Shown piece by piece: positions 16,609 through 25,891 of a stretch of DNA of 64,000 nt (positions within the stretch are counted from its first letter, which is position 1; every line of letters starts with the position of its first letter). The stretch lies in contig NZ_VNFK01000019.1 of NCBI RefSeq assembly GCF_007786235.1, positions 1 through 64,000 of the forward strand. The letters are read 5' to 3'. This DNA comes from Paenarthrobacter nitroguajacolicus. GTDB taxonomy: Bacteria; Actinomycetota; Actinomycetes; Actinomycetales; Micrococcaceae. The translations under genes were made by a program, and so were the position numbers. Below the pieces are notes generated by a model. It had not been told where the DNA came from and ran no database searches. It was given only the letters and a program-made list of their open reading frames with translations.

Positions 16609-17187
16609 ATGGGACAGCTGATCGTCCAGGATTTTGTTACCGCCGACGGATTCGCCGCCGACACCAACAACGAGTTCAAGGCCTATGAGTTGCTGGAGGG
16701 TGGAACAGCCGAGTTCGATCGCGCCCAACTCGAATGGCTCGGCAGCGTTGAAGCCATGGTTCTGGGTGCCAACACCTACAGATACTTCGTGGAGTTCTGG
16801 CCGACGCCCGCGTCGGAGGGCGAGATCATCGCGCCAGCCCTGAATGGCTTGCGCCGCCACGTGTTTTCCCGCCAACTGAAGGAAGCCCCGTGGGGTGACT
16901 TCCCGCCGTCGACCATTGAATCCGGCGATGCGATCGAAGCGATCCGCCGCATCAAGCGCGAGTCCACCAAGGACATTGTTCTGTGGGGGAGCTTGTCCCT
17001 CGGTGAGACGTTCTTCGCGGCAGGCGAGGTTGACGCGGTCCGGTTGGTGGTCATGCCGGTGGGGCAGGGCGCCGGCCGGGGTGTCTTCCCCGCCGGACAC
17101 GACCCCGCGCTGTTGAAACTCGTGGACGTGAACAGTTACGACCAAGGCCTGGTGGAGCTCAGCTACACCCTGCGGAAGCAGCCCTAG
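16609..17187 (+). CDS. Dihydrofolate reductase / RibD C-terminal family protein
   Basis: 192 residues. The start MGQLIVQDFVTADGFAAD and the core MVLGANTYRYFVEFWP plus DIVLWGSLSLGETFFAAGEVDAVRLVVMPVGQGAGRGVFP are typical of the small DHFR-like (RibD_C) oxidoreductases common in actinobacteria. They probably use NADPH; substrates are mostly unknown, and a true folate role is not implied. GAGGAG stands before the ATG. Its stop overlaps the stop of the convergent tenA gene by four bases. Confidence 0.85.
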   Translation: MGQLIVQDFVTADGFAADTNNEFKAYELLEGGTAEFDRAQLEWLGSVEAMVLGANTYRYFVEFWPTPASEGEIIAPALNGLRRHVFSRQLKEAPWGDFPPSTIESGDAIEAIRRIKRESTKDIVLWGSLSLGETFFAAGEVDAVRLVVMPVGQGAGRGVFPAGHDPALLKLVDVNSYDQGLVELSYTLRKQP

Positions 17188-17846
17188 CGGATAGCTGCGC
17201 TGACAAGCGCCGCGTCGAAGAACGCCCGCTCCAGCCGGACTGCTTCCGCAAACGTCGCAGCCACGCGTTGCCGCTTTTGCGGCGACGAAGGTTCGACGGC
17301 GTCGAACTCGTCGCGCAACCACGCCACCCACGCGTTGTACTCAGGGTTGTTGTGGAGACGGATCCACTCGGCGTGCTTGGGTTCTGCGGGCCAGCTGTCA
17401 GGATTGCCTGCGCGGGCTGCCCAGTCGCCGTAGAGCCACTCGGCAACCAGCAGCACGGCCAGGACATCCGGGTAGGAACGGGTGGCGAGGGCGCTGCGCA
17501 TAAGGGCATCGAAATCGCGGGTGGCCTGTCCGAGGGCTGGTGTTGTCCTGTCCGTTTCCGGAACGTCCAGTTCACTAAAGCAATCCTGGAAATACGTGTT
17601 CTCGTCCGAAGCAAAAGCGCCGAGGACTCCAGCGAACACCAGCCGCGAAGGCAGCGAGGGAGCCGACGCCACGGCCTGGCCCAGGAGGGCGGTGAACGCG
17701 TCGCAGAACTGGTAATCCTGCACGAGGTAGTGGCTCAGGTCCTCGTCCGGGAGGGACCCGTCCAGCAGTTGGTCCACGAACGGATGGTTGACGGCGGCGT
17801 CCCAATCCCCGGCGGATTGGTTCCTGAGTTCTTCGGCAAAGCCCAC
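17184..17846 (-). CDS. tenA: TenA-family thiaminase II-like protein
   Basis: 220 residues, all-helical TenA fold. The hallmarks are HPFVDQLLDGSLPDEDLSHYLVQDYQF, CDAFTALLG, AGVLGAFASDENTYF, and near the end LLVAEWLYGDWA followed by WIRLHNNPEYNAWVAWLRDEFD. TenA enzymes hydrolyse aminopyrimidine products to salvage the pyrimidine half of thiamine; some lack the catalytic Cys (TenA_E class). The cysteine here is in FCDAF, so the exact class was not settled. The GTG start has AGGAGG upstream. No other thiamine genes are near. Confidence 0.88.
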   Translation of the reverse strand: MGFAEELRNQSAGDWDAAVNHPFVDQLLDGSLPDEDLSHYLVQDYQFCDAFTALLGQAVASAPSLPSRLVFAGVLGAFASDENTYFQDCFSELDVPETDRTTPALGQATRDFDALMRSALATRSYPDVLAVLLVAEWLYGDWAARAGNPDSWPAEPKHAEWIRLHNNPEYNAWVAWLRDEFDAVEPSSPQKRQRVAATFAEAVRLERAFFDAALVSAAIR

Positions 17847-17952
17847 GGTGTTTCCTCCTGAAGTGTCAGCATCGGAGCCTAGCAGCGTACTGGGTTTTGG
17901 CGGCGGGCGTTACGCTATGGTGCCGCTTCCCGCGCCGGCGTAGGCTCTGGCC

Positions 17953-18813
17953 ATGACGGAAACCCGCACGATCGTGGTTGGCTATGACGGATCCGAAGAA
18001 GCGAAGCGTGCCGTCCAATGGGCAGCCCGCCACGCGGTCCTGAGGGGCTGTTCCCTGCAGATTGTTCACTGCTCCCTGTGGGTCCTGCTGTCCCATAACA
18101 GGGGGCCTGTTCCCGGTGTGGCCGACAGCGGCCTGGAACGTGCGGCCCAGAAAGTCCTGGAAGAGGGTCTGGCGCTCGCAAAAGAGACCGTCCCCGATCT
18201 GGAAGTCCGCACCACGTTGCTTCACGGAATGCCCCGCGATCATCTCGCCCACGTTTCGGTTGGCGCTGTGATGTTGGTGCTCGGAAGCCGGGGCCTGGGC
18301 GGGTTCATGGGGCTGCTGGTGGGGTCAGTGAGCCTGGAAATGGCCGCAACGGCAGAGTGCCCGGTGGCAGTGATCCGCTCGGATGACCATCCGGAGGGCC
18401 GGGTGCTGCTTGCCATCGATGACTCAGGGTCACCGGCAGCCCTTGAGGATGCCTGTCTTTTCGCGGCAGCAACGGGTGCCGAACTCATGATCGTTCACGT
18501 ACTGCACGAACCCGATGGCTACCGGCGGTTGCGGGAGCCAGTGGAGGCTTACCCGGACGCTGAAGCGTTGCTTGACTCGGTGTTGAGCCAGGCCCGCCAC
18601 AAAGCACCCGGGATCACGGTGGCCGGAGAGTTGCTGGTGGATGCTTCCTTCTCACGGGCGGTGGTCAAAGCCTCGCAAGGAGCACGCCTAACGGTGGTGG
18701 GGACCAAGGGGCATGGACTCATCAAGGGCACCATTGGGTCCACAGCCCACGCTGTGCTTCACCATGCCCATAGTCCCGTGTTGGTGTCGCGCCGGAAGGC
18801 CGAGCCGACGTAA
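17953..18813 (+). CDS. Universal stress protein, two tandem Usp domains
   Basis: 286 residues. Domain 1 covers about 1-145 (IVVGYDGSEEAKRAVQWAARHA, then VLGSRGLGGFMGLLVGSVS). Domain 2 covers about 150-286 (VLLAIDDSGSPAALEDACLFAAA, then VVGTKGHGLIKGTIGSTAHAVL). Both end in the G-2x-G-9x-G-S/T ATP-binding motif. Such tandem Usp proteins respond to starvation or hypoxia in actinobacteria and sit in the cytoplasm. It is a single-gene unit; the regulator gene after it runs in the same direction 59 bp further on. Confidence 0.93.
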   Translation: MTETRTIVVGYDGSEEAKRAVQWAARHAVLRGCSLQIVHCSLWVLLSHNRGPVPGVADSGLERAAQKVLEEGLALAKETVPDLEVRTTLLHGMPRDHLAHVSVGAVMLVLGSRGLGGFMGLLVGSVSLEMAATAECPVAVIRSDDHPEGRVLLAIDDSGSPAALEDACLFAAATGAELMIVHVLHEPDGYRRLREPVEAYPDAEALLDSVLSQARHKAPGITVAGELLVDASFSRAVVKASQGARLTVVGTKGHGLIKGTIGSTAHAVLHHAHSPVLVSRRKAEPT

Positions 18814-18872
18814 GCCGTTGGGGGCCCTCAAAGGGACTCCCTCCCGCTGCGGCCCGGAACTAGTGTGAAGGT

Positions 18873-19763
18873 ATGGACAATCGGGCAGAAGTACGCGAAT
18901 TCCTGATCTCCCGGCGCGCCCAGGTGGCACCCGGGCAGGTGGGGCTGCCAGCCGGTTCGAATCGACGCGTCAAAGGTTTGCGTCGGAGCGAGGTGGCCAC
19001 GCTTGCCGGGCTGAGCGTCGAGTACTACACCCGCCTGGAGCGCGGCGCCATCAGTGGCGCTTCGCCGCAAGTGCTCGAGAGCCTCGCCAGGGCGCTGAAT
19101 CTGGATGATGCCGAGCGCGCCCACCTCTTTGATTTGGCCCATGCAGCGAGTCCAGTTGCCCGACCGCCGCGACGCCGGAACTCGAAATCCTATGTGCCCC
19201 ACCAGAGCCTGCAGTGGGCCTTGGATGCTGTCACGGCCGGACCCGCGTTCGTCCGCAATGGCCGGATGGATCTACTGGCGGTTAATCCGTTGGCCCGGGC
19301 GTTCTACAACGACTGTTACGACATGCCGGGCCAGGCACCCAACATTGCCCGCTTCACCTTCCTGGACGATCGTGCGCATGAGTTCTACCCGGACTGGGAC
19401 GCCTTCGCCGAGGTGACGGTTTCCATCCTGCGTACTGAAGCCGGCAGGGACCCGCACAACAAAGAGCTTCACGATCTCATTGGTGAACTCAGCACCCGCA
19501 GCGAGGAGTTCCGCACCCGCTGGGGTGCGCACAACGTCCGCCACCACGGCACGGGGTTCAAGACGTTCAACCATCCGATCGTCGGTGAGATGACTCTCGC
19601 CTTCGAGGGCCTGGAAATGGCCGCAGAACCCGGGCTGACGCTGACCATCTACGCTGCGGAACCCGGATCGCCGTCGGCCGAGCGTCTCCAGCTGTTGGCA
19701 TCGTGGGCGGCCAGCGAATACGGTGTCCAGCTTGCACCCGAAAGGACCGTCGCGGACAGCTGA
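18873..19763 (+). CDS. Helix-turn-helix regulator with MmyB-like ligand-binding domain
   Basis: 296 residues. The N-terminus is an XRE-type helix-turn-helix (about 10-75: LRRSEVATLAGLSVEYYTRLERGAIS). The rest is the MmyB-like domain (about 105-285), with the mark GPAFVRNGRMDLLAVNPLARAFY and the later HHGTGFKTFNHPIVGEMTLAFEGLEM. These regulators are abundant in actinobacteria and may bind fatty-acid-like ligands. Targets are often a divergent reductase, but here the upstream gene runs the same way, so no target can be named. Confidence 0.9.
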   Translation: MDNRAEVREFLISRRAQVAPGQVGLPAGSNRRVKGLRRSEVATLAGLSVEYYTRLERGAISGASPQVLESLARALNLDDAERAHLFDLAHAASPVARPPRRRNSKSYVPHQSLQWALDAVTAGPAFVRNGRMDLLAVNPLARAFYNDCYDMPGQAPNIARFTFLDDRAHEFYPDWDAFAEVTVSILRTEAGRDPHNKELHDLIGELSTRSEEFRTRWGAHNVRHHGTGFKTFNHPIVGEMTLAFEGLEMAAEPGLTLTIYAAEPGSPSAERLQLLASWAASEYGVQLAPERTVADS

Positions 19764-19829
19764 CTGCCGGACGGCTGCTGCGTCTTCACCTACGCTCCCG
19801 CCGGCAAGGCGTGCAGCTTCAGAGGAACC

Positions 19830-20294
19830 TTACCGGGACCGATGGGCATCAGTGGTGAAGCCCTTCCTCTGGGTCCGTTCTTGCAGAGTTTCAAGTTCTT
19901 GGAAGAAGGTCAGTTGCCAGCCAGCAGGACCTTGAACTCTTCCGTTAATGGTCTCGAAGGGAGTTCTGATTGAAGGTGCGAGCACCTTCAATCCAAACTC
20001 TTCGGCGGAGGTCATTGCGACTTCGGTGTTGTCCACCTCAAGGGCGATTCGGGCAGTAGGCCCTTCGACAGATGGTGCGTTCTCGATAGCGTCGATGTTG
20101 TGAATGTGTGTGCGTGTGGCGAGCTCAATCGTCGCCGCGGCGACGTTCAGTATTGCCACTCGATCCTCACCGTCGGTTGCGAAAGCAGGCTGTTCCGTAA
20201 GCCCAAGGACGTCACGGTAAAAATGTAGGGCGCTATCGAAGTCGTCTGTTTCGATGATCAAACGCAACTGTCTGGGCGGCTGTGGAAGGTTCAT
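19830..20294 (-). CDS. VOC-family (glyoxalase/bleomycin-resistance-like) protein
   Basis: About 154 residues from MNLPQPPRQLRLIIETDDFDSALHFYRDVLGL, the first beta-alpha-beta module of the vicinal oxygen chelate fold. The second half (ARIALEVDNTEVAMTSAEEFGLKV, then GPAGWQLTFFQEL) is the paired module. Several in-frame starts exist between 20294 and 20333 and none has a clear ribosome site; I chose the one that gives the family start. It lies just after a broken MerR gene in the same direction, which was probably its regulator. Substrate unknown. Confidence 0.8.
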   Translation of the reverse strand: MNLPQPPRQLRLIIETDDFDSALHFYRDVLGLTEQPAFATDGEDRVAILNVAAATIELATRTHIHNIDAIENAPSVEGPTARIALEVDNTEVAMTSAEEFGLKVLAPSIRTPFETINGRVQGPAGWQLTFFQELETLQERTQRKGFTTDAHRSR

Positions 20295-20588
20295 GTCCAT
20301 CATCTTGGAGGGTGACATGCGTGTCAGGTGCAAGTCCGTAGCGATCTCCTAGCCGTTTCAGCTGCCGAAGTTCGGCTTCGACGGTTTCTTTCTCGCTCTC
20401 CAGCCGCGCCCGCGCAGCTGTCACGGCCGCTAGGATCAGATCACGTAAATGCGGTGGCCCGCCGAAGTCCGCTGCGGCTCAACCAAGAGCTGCTGTTCGT
20501 AATAACGCAGCGACCTGACGCTGACGCCAGTCCTCGTGGATAATTCTCCAATCCTCATACAACCGTCCTCGTCGAAGAAATCCGCCAT
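20233..20588 (-). pseudogene. MerR-family regulator remnant
   Basis: Reading the minus strand from the ATG at 20588 gives MADFFDEDGCMRIGELSTRT, then GVSVRSLRYYEQQLLVEPQR, then TSAGHRIY, an unmistakable MerR DNA-binding head, which ends at a stop two codons later. From 20424 a second frame encodes the coiled-coil tail (TAARARLESEKETVEAELRQ) that normally ends such proteins. The middle, normally about 40 residues with the second DNA-binding helix and start of the coil, is missing, and the frame is shifted. The tail overlaps the VOC gene start. So the gene carries an internal deletion and is probably dead. Confidence 0.7.
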
Positions 20589-20782
20589 ATAACAGTCAAC
20601 TCCACGACGGGGGACTTTGTCCCCACCATTGAGTTGCTCCCGGCGGAAATGCCGACGGGGTAACAGGCAGCCTTTGCTTCACTTCGGGCAAGAACCACCC
20701 TCGCTATGGACACGAATTCCGAGGCGTCTCTGTCAAGACACCGGGCCCAGGAGACCCTCCGAGGTTGAGGTCCATGGGGAGA
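20589..20782. other. Intergenic stretch with a short hairpin
   Basis: No gene was found here. A short perfect hairpin GGGGAC-ttt-GTCCCC occupies 20610-20624. It may be a weak terminator for the MFS gene or just a chance palindrome. Confidence 0.4.
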
Positions 20783-21988
20783 TCAGCGCTCTTCTTCCGG
20801 CCGACGTTCCCGCGGGTCCTTCCGAAACAACACCAGGAGCGGCAGGAAGTAGAGCGCAGCTACTCCCGCACCCACCAGCACCGGACCGCTGGCTCCCAGC
20901 GCGGACTCCAATGCGAAGCCGGCCATCCAGGAACCCACTGCCGTGCCCAGATTGAACGCCGAAGTGCTGAGCGCCGAGGCCAGGGTTGGAGCTTGCCCGG
21001 CATAGCTCACTGCCTTGCCGATCAATATCGGGTTCGTTGCCATCCCGAAGAGGCCCAGCAGGAAGATCAGGACCACTGCGACCACCGCAAAGTGGGAGAA
21101 CAGGAAGAGAGCGCCGAGAACCAGGAATGTCATGCCTGCTGAGATGAACAGTGCCGGGTATGGGCGGTGGGAACCGAAGTGGCCACCCAGGGTGGAGCCG
21201 ATGAACGCCCCGACACCGTACGCCATCAGCACCAGCGGAACCGCGGCTGCGGCAAGCCCGGTGTTCTCGGTGAGCAGCGGAGAGATGAAGGTGTAGGCAG
21301 CCAAGGAAGATCCGCACACCATCGCGCAGCCCGCCAGGACAAGCCAAACCCTCGAGTCCCGCATACTCGCCAGCTCAGCACGCACCGACGGGGTGGGTCC
21401 CGAAACAGGATCCTCGGCAACCAACCGGTACACGGCAACTGCACCCACCAGGGCCAGGCAAGCGAGTATCCAGAACGGTCCCCGCCAGCCAATCACCTGA
21501 CCGGCAAACGCCCCAAGGGGAACACCCACCACATTGGCAAGCATCCCGCCGCCCAACACCACCCCTAGCGCCCGCGAAGCTGCCGCAGCGCCTGCCGCTT
21601 TGGCACCCACGACGGCGGCTACCGCCCAAAAAGCGCCTGTCGCCAACGCCGTGAGGAAACGCGCGCCAAGAATGATCGTCAAGTTCGAGGAAAGCGCCAC
21701 AATCACATGACCCACCGCGAAGACCACCAATGCGAGACTCAGAGTCAGGCGGCGTGGCAGCTTAAGAGTCAGGATGGACACTGTAGGGGTACCCACGATC
21801 ATCCCCAACGCGAAGATCGTGATCATGAGGCCCGCACCGGCTACGGACGTGCCGAGGTCAGTGGCGATTTCCGGCAGGATGCCGGCAACAATGAACTCCG
21901 TGGTCCCCATGAGGAACACTCCGGCTGCCAGGACGTAGGTCACCAACGGCAGACGCCGGGTCTTGGCGGTGGGAAAGGTTGTGGTCAT
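20783..21988 (-). CDS. MFS transporter, Cmx/arabinose-efflux-like drug exporter
   Basis: 401 residues with 12 predicted membrane segments. The opening LPLVTYVLAAGVFLMGTTEFIVAGILPEIA with GTTEFIVAG is the mark of the DHA1 group that holds Cml/Cmx chloramphenicol exporters and AraJ-type sugar effluxers. The cytosolic loop R-x4-R (LKLPRRLTLSL) and the fifth-helix GGGMLANVVGVPLGAFAGQ motif C are present, the latter typical of antiporters. It likely pumps a small drug or metabolite out by proton exchange. It is divergent from the HNH protein gene; no own regulator is certain, although the broken MerR gene lies just beyond its end. Confidence 0.9.
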   Translation of the reverse strand: MTTTFPTAKTRRLPLVTYVLAAGVFLMGTTEFIVAGILPEIATDLGTSVAGAGLMITIFALGMIVGTPTVSILTLKLPRRLTLSLALVVFAVGHVIVALSSNLTIILGARFLTALATGAFWAVAAVVGAKAAGAAAASRALGVVLGGGMLANVVGVPLGAFAGQVIGWRGPFWILACLALVGAVAVYRLVAEDPVSGPTPSVRAELASMRDSRVWLVLAGCAMVCGSSLAAYTFISPLLTENTGLAAAAVPLVLMAYGVGAFIGSTLGGHFGSHRPYPALFISAGMTFLVLGALFLFSHFAVVAVVLIFLLGLFGMATNPILIGKAVSYAGQAPTLASALSTSAFNLGTAVGSWMAGFALESALGASGPVLVGAGVAALYFLPLLVLFRKDPRERRPEEER

Positions 21989-22018
21989 GGATCCAGAACA
22001 TCAGGTTCACAGCGGGGG

Positions 22019-22058
22019 AGGGAGTCCCGCTTGAGGGAGGTCCTCCGAGGGACTCCCT
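22019..22058. repeat. Inverted repeat in the MFS/HNH divergent region
   Basis: AGGGAGTCCC (22019-22028) and GGGACTCCCT (22049-22058) are perfect complements around a 20-base centre that is itself partly palindromic (GAGGTCCTC). It stands 31 bp upstream of the MFS gene. It could be an operator or a transcribed leader hairpin. Confidence 0.45.
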
Positions 22059-22133
22059 CGCTGCGCAAAGGCTATGGGGCTCCCCTGTGATCGCTGACCT
22101 TATATTGTCAGTGCCTGCTGCCAGAGTAGGGGA

Positions 22134-23456
22134 ATGGAACAAACTGGGGAGAGGCATACGGGCACAGCAGTGGCGCTCGGGCGCGCTCCCGTCGTTGTGG
22201 ATTCCGTTCAGCCAGGCAGGGGTACAGCCAGCACCGTTAGTGGGGACCTGATCGAGCAGTTGCGGGCCCTGGAGGAGATGAAATCGGCGATCACCGCTTT
22301 GCAGGCGCGGGTTGCTGTGGCTTTTGATCTGGCTCAACGTCAGGAGCAGGCCGAGGCAGGGGTCCCTTCCTCGGAGCGCGGCCAGGGCGTGGGAGCCCAA
22401 GTGGCGCTGGCAAGGAGGGAATCACCGAACCGCGGCTCCCGGTTGCTTGGTTTGGCGAAGGCCCTCGTGATCGAGATGCCGCACACCTTGGCAGCGCTGC
22501 AGTCCGGGCAGCTGAATGAGTGGCGTGCCACGCTGCTGGTGAAAGAAACCGCGTGCCTGTCTGTTGAGGACCGTGCCGCTGTCGACGAGGAGCTCGCCCC
22601 CGACACAGGGACCTTTGCCGGGAAGGGCGACAAAGCGATCGTGGCCGCGGCGAAAGCTGCCGCATATCGGAGGGATCCCCGGTCAGTGGCCGGGCGTGCC
22701 AGCCGCGCTGCAACCGAGAGGACAGTGAGCCTGCGTCCGGCGCCGGACACCATGACCTACCTGACGGCCCTCCTTCCCGTTGCCCAGGGAGTGGCGGTCT
22801 ACGCGGCGCTGACCCGGGCCGCAGATTCAGCCCGTTCCAGCGGCGATGGCCGGAACCGCGGTCAAGCCATGGCCGATACCCTCGTCGAACGCATCACCGG
22901 TACCCCGGGCGGGATTACGGGAGTCAACCTGGACCTCGTTATGACTGACCGCACCCTGTTCCAAGGTGACAGTGAACCAGCCCGGCTCAAGGGCTATGGA
23001 ATCGTCCCCGCTGAATGGGGAAGGGAACTGCTCGGAACAGGGCAAACCGGTCAAGGTCACGCGGCAGTGCCGAAGACAGAGCTCACTGTCTGGCTTCGCC
23101 GGCTCTACACGGCTCCAACTACGGGAGAACTCCTTGCCGCCGACTCCAAGGCCCGGGTCTTCGCTGGTGGGCTCCGGCGCTTCATCGAAACCCGTGACGA
23201 CACCTGCCGGACGCCGTATTGCGATGCGCCCATACGGCATATTGACCATGTGGTTCCGTGGCGTTCCGGTGGGCAAACAAACCTCGCTAATGGCGCAGGA
23301 CTATGCGAAGCATGCAACCACACGAAGGAATCCCCTCGGTGGAGCACCCGTGCTGTGCATGCCGACGTGCACACCGTGGAAATCCGTACGCCCACTGGGC
23401 ATACTTACCAATCGAAAGCGCCACGCCTGCCCGGGCATCAGCCTTCCAGAACGTAG
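22134..23456 (+). CDS. HNH endonuclease-signature protein, DUF222/13E12 family
   Basis: 440 residues. The long N-terminal half is the DUF222 region ([20 protein letters not shown], then [17 protein letters not shown] and [25 protein letters not shown]). The C-terminus is an HNH module: [48 protein letters not shown], with Cys pairs for a zinc ion and the HH-N-H set. Members are repeated many times in actinobacterial genomes (13E12 repeat family in mycobacteria) and their role is unsettled; a link to mobile DNA or nuclease defence is only suspected. No partner gene is adjacent. Confidence 0.9.
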   Translation: MEQTGERHTGTAVALGRAPVVVDSVQPGRGTASTVSGDLIEQLRALEEMKSAITALQARVAVAFDLAQRQEQAEAGVPSSERGQGVGAQVALARRESPNRGSRLLGLAKALVIEMPHTLAALQSGQLNEWRATLLVKETACLSVEDRAAVDEELAPDTGTFAGKGDKAIVAAAKAAAYRRDPRSVAGRASRAATERTVSLRPAPDTMTYLTALLPVAQGVAVYAALTRAADSARSSGDGRNRGQAMADTLVERITGTPGGITGVNLDLVMTDRTLFQGDSEPARLKGYGIVPAEWGRELLGTGQTGQGHAAVPKTELTVWLRRLYTAPTTGELLAADSKARVFAGGLRRFIETRDDTCRTPYCDAPIRHIDHVVPWRSGGQTNLANGAGLCEACNHTKESPRWSTRAVHADVHTVEIRTPTGHTYQSKAPRLPGHQPSRT

Positions 23457-23491
23457 AAACCCCGGACACGTAGAAAAGCCCGTTCAGCGCC

Positions 23492-23998
23492 TTAGTCTTC
23501 GAAGTCTCCGGCGTCCCTGCGGAAGGTGCCCAGGACGCGGATGAGGTGATCGACGTCGTCGGGCCCGAAACCTGACTTGCCGAAAACCTCGGCGTTGAGG
23601 GCCTCCGTCGCCTTCTTCGCGAGGGTGCGGCCCTCGGCGGTGAGCTCGATCAGGGTGGTGCGTCCGTCTGTTGGATGCGGGGAACGCGCCACCAGGGCGG
23701 CTTTCTCCAAGCGGTCGACGGCGTTGGTCACCGAAGTGGGATGGACCTGCAGGAGCGCGCTGGCTTTGTTCATGGGCAGCGCGCCGCTGCGGGCGAAACT
23801 CAGCAGCGCCAGGAGTTCGTAGCGTGCGAAAGTCAGCCCAAACGGTTTGAGCACCGTTTCGATGCGCGCCAGCAGGATCTGCTGGGTGCGCATGATCGCG
23901 GTGATGGCGGCCATGGGCGCCGCGACGTCGCCCCAGCCATGCCGTTCCCAGTTACGCTGGGCGTCGGCGATGGGGTCGCGGGGGAGTGGGGTGCCCAT
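23492..23998 (-). CDS. MarR-family transcriptional regulator
   Basis: 168 residues. The winged helix is clear: FGLTFARYELLALLSFARSGALPMNKASALLQVHPTSVTNAVDRLEKAALV, followed by the wing RSPHPTDGRTTLIELTAEGR. The ends form the dimer helices. The start ATG lies 42 bp after the stop of the frameshifted acyl-CoA synthetase in the same direction, so it is likely in that transcript and may sense an acyl or aromatic CoA ester and control it and the divergent acyl-CoA dehydrogenase. The target is inferred. Confidence 0.9.
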   Translation of the reverse strand: MGTPLPRDPIADAQRNWERHGWGDVAAPMAAITAIMRTQQILLARIETVLKPFGLTFARYELLALLSFARSGALPMNKASALLQVHPTSVTNAVDRLEKAALVARSPHPTDGRTTLIELTAEGRTLAKKATEALNAEVFGKSGFGPDDVDHLIRVLGTFRRDAGDFED

Positions 23999-24040
23999 GG
24001 GCCTCCTTCGGTTGCTTGGTTGGCCTGATGTCCCGGGTGG

Positions 24041-25758
24041 CTAGTCTTTCAGATTCGGGAACTCTTCCTCGGTGTATTCGACGCCCAAACCGGCGGGCAG
24101 CGGGCCATCGCCATGCCGGGCAACCTCTGTCCCGCGCAGTTCAACTCGCCGGATCTTGCCTGAGATGGTCTTGGGCAGCTCACCGAATTCGAGCCGGCGA
24201 ATCCGTTTGAACGGCGCCAGATGCTCGCGGCAATACCTAAGGATGTCCTCCGCGACCGCCGGCCCGGGTTGGTAGCCGGCAGCCAGCACCACAAACGCTT
24301 TGGGCACCGAGAGCTTCACGGCATCAGGCGAGGGTACGACGGCGGCCTCCGCCACTGCGGGATGTTCGATCAGCACGCTTTCGAGTTCGAACGGGGACAA
24401 ACGGTAGTCGGAGGACTTGAAGACGTCATCGTCCCGGCCTACATAAGTGATCACGCCCTCGGCGTCCCGGCTGGCCATGTCGCCGGTGTGATAGTAGCCG
24501 TCGCGGAAGGCCTCGGCCGTTTTGGCTGCGTCTCCGAAGTAGCTCTTCATGAGCCCCACGGGCCGGGGGTCCAGACGCAAGCAGAGTTCGCCGTCGTCGG
24601 CTTCCTTCCCGGTGTTTGGATCCACCAGGACAACGTCGTATCCGGGGAGTGGCCTGCCCATGGAGCCGATCTTCACCGGCTGGGCCGGTGTGTTGGCGAT
24701 CTGGACGGTGGATTCTGTTTGCCCGAAACCGTCGCGGATGGTGACGCCCCAGGCTTCCCCACCTGGCCAATGACCTCGGCGTTGAGGGGTTCGCCGGCCG
24801 AGACGACCTTCAGCGGAGGGGTAGTGAGCTGGGTAAGGTCGGCCTGGATGAGCATGCGCCACACCGTGGGCGGAGCGCAGAAACTGGTGACGCCTTCGCG
24901 GCCCATCTGGTCCATGAGGGCGGCGGCGTCGAAGCGTTCGTAGTTGTAAATGAAGACGCAGGCCTCGGCGATCCAGGGCGTAAAGACGTTGGACCACGCG
25001 TGCTTGGCCCAACCAGGCGACGCCACGTTCAGGTGTACGTCGCCGGGTTCAAGGCCGATCCAGTACATCGTGGACAGATGGCCCACGGGGTATGACGTGT
25101 GAGTGTGCTCCACCAGCTTGGCGCGGGACGTGGTGCCGGAGGTGAAGTAGAGGAGCAGGGTCTCGTCTGCCTTGGTGGTTGCGTCGGGCGTGAAGTCCGT
25201 GCCGGCGTCGTACGAATCCGCGTACTGTTTAGCGTTCGCATTGGTGCGCTCCGCACCGATCTCGATCAGCGTGTAGTCACCCTCCACCGCCGCGAACTTG
25301 CCGATGTTGGCGTTTCCGACGGCAACCCAGTTGGCCCCGCCGCGTTCCACCCGGTCCTGGAGATCGCGGGCACCCATGAGGGTGGTGGTGGGAATCATGA
25401 CGATGCCCAGCTTGATGCCGGCCAACATGAGTTCCCAGAGTTCCACTTGGTTGCCGAGCATGATGATCATGTGGTCGCCGCGCTTGACTCCCTGGTCCCG
25501 CAGCCAGTTGGCCAGCTGGGATGACCGTTGCGAGAGGTCCTTGAAGGTACGGCGGGTGGAGCTGCCGTCCTGTTCCACGATGACCAGCGCGGGCTTGTTG
25601 CCCTTGGTCCGGTCCGCGGCGATCTGGTCGAACCAGTCGAGGGCGAAGTTGAATTCCTCGAAGCGTGGCCACTGGAATTCGGCGTGTGCCTGCTTGTAGT
25701 CCTCGCGCAGCTCCAGCAGCCGGTCGCGGGCCGCACGGAAGTCGTCTGTGACTGTCAT
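24041..25758 (-). pseudogene. Acyl-CoA synthetase (AMP-forming, medium-chain type), frameshifted
   Basis: Two frames together give one complete adenylate-forming enzyme of about 572 residues. The first 347 residues read from the ATG at 25758 and hold the P-loop LLYFTSGTTSRAK, PGWAKHAWSN and VVSAGEPLNAEVIGQV. The frame then runs wrong. The second frame resumes EAWGVTIRDGFGQTE, then GYYHTGDMASRDAEGVITYVGRDDDVFKSSDYR and the catalytic Lys loop PKTISGKIRR. One extra G in the GGGG run at 24757-24760 (written on the minus strand) would restore V-G-E-A-W. This could be a real mutation or a homopolymer reading error. It would make acyl-CoA from a short, medium or aromatic acid, for the dehydrogenase upstream. 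Confidence 0.85.
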
Positions 25759-25833
25759 AGTCCGCCTTTCGCTTTCGGAGTGCCCGGCACCGTTGCCACA
25801 GCATCCCGCCTAGTGATCCACATCACCTTGCAA

Positions 25834-25839
25834 TATACT
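25834..25839 (+). promoter_or_regulatory. Possible -10 box of the acyl-CoA dehydrogenase
   Basis: TATACT lies 52 bp before the start of the dehydrogenase gene in the 133-bp divergent region. No good -35 box stands 16-19 bp upstream, so this is weak. Confidence 0.3.
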
Positions 25840-25891
25840 AGGACATCCAAGGGTTTGGAAGAGCCTGTGCGGGACATGACGAAGGGGTCTG

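Noticed and set aside
22134-23456. HNH protein as part of a restriction or retron defence system
   Set aside because: No methyltransferase, reverse transcriptase or partner gene is adjacent; DUF222 proteins are common repeats.
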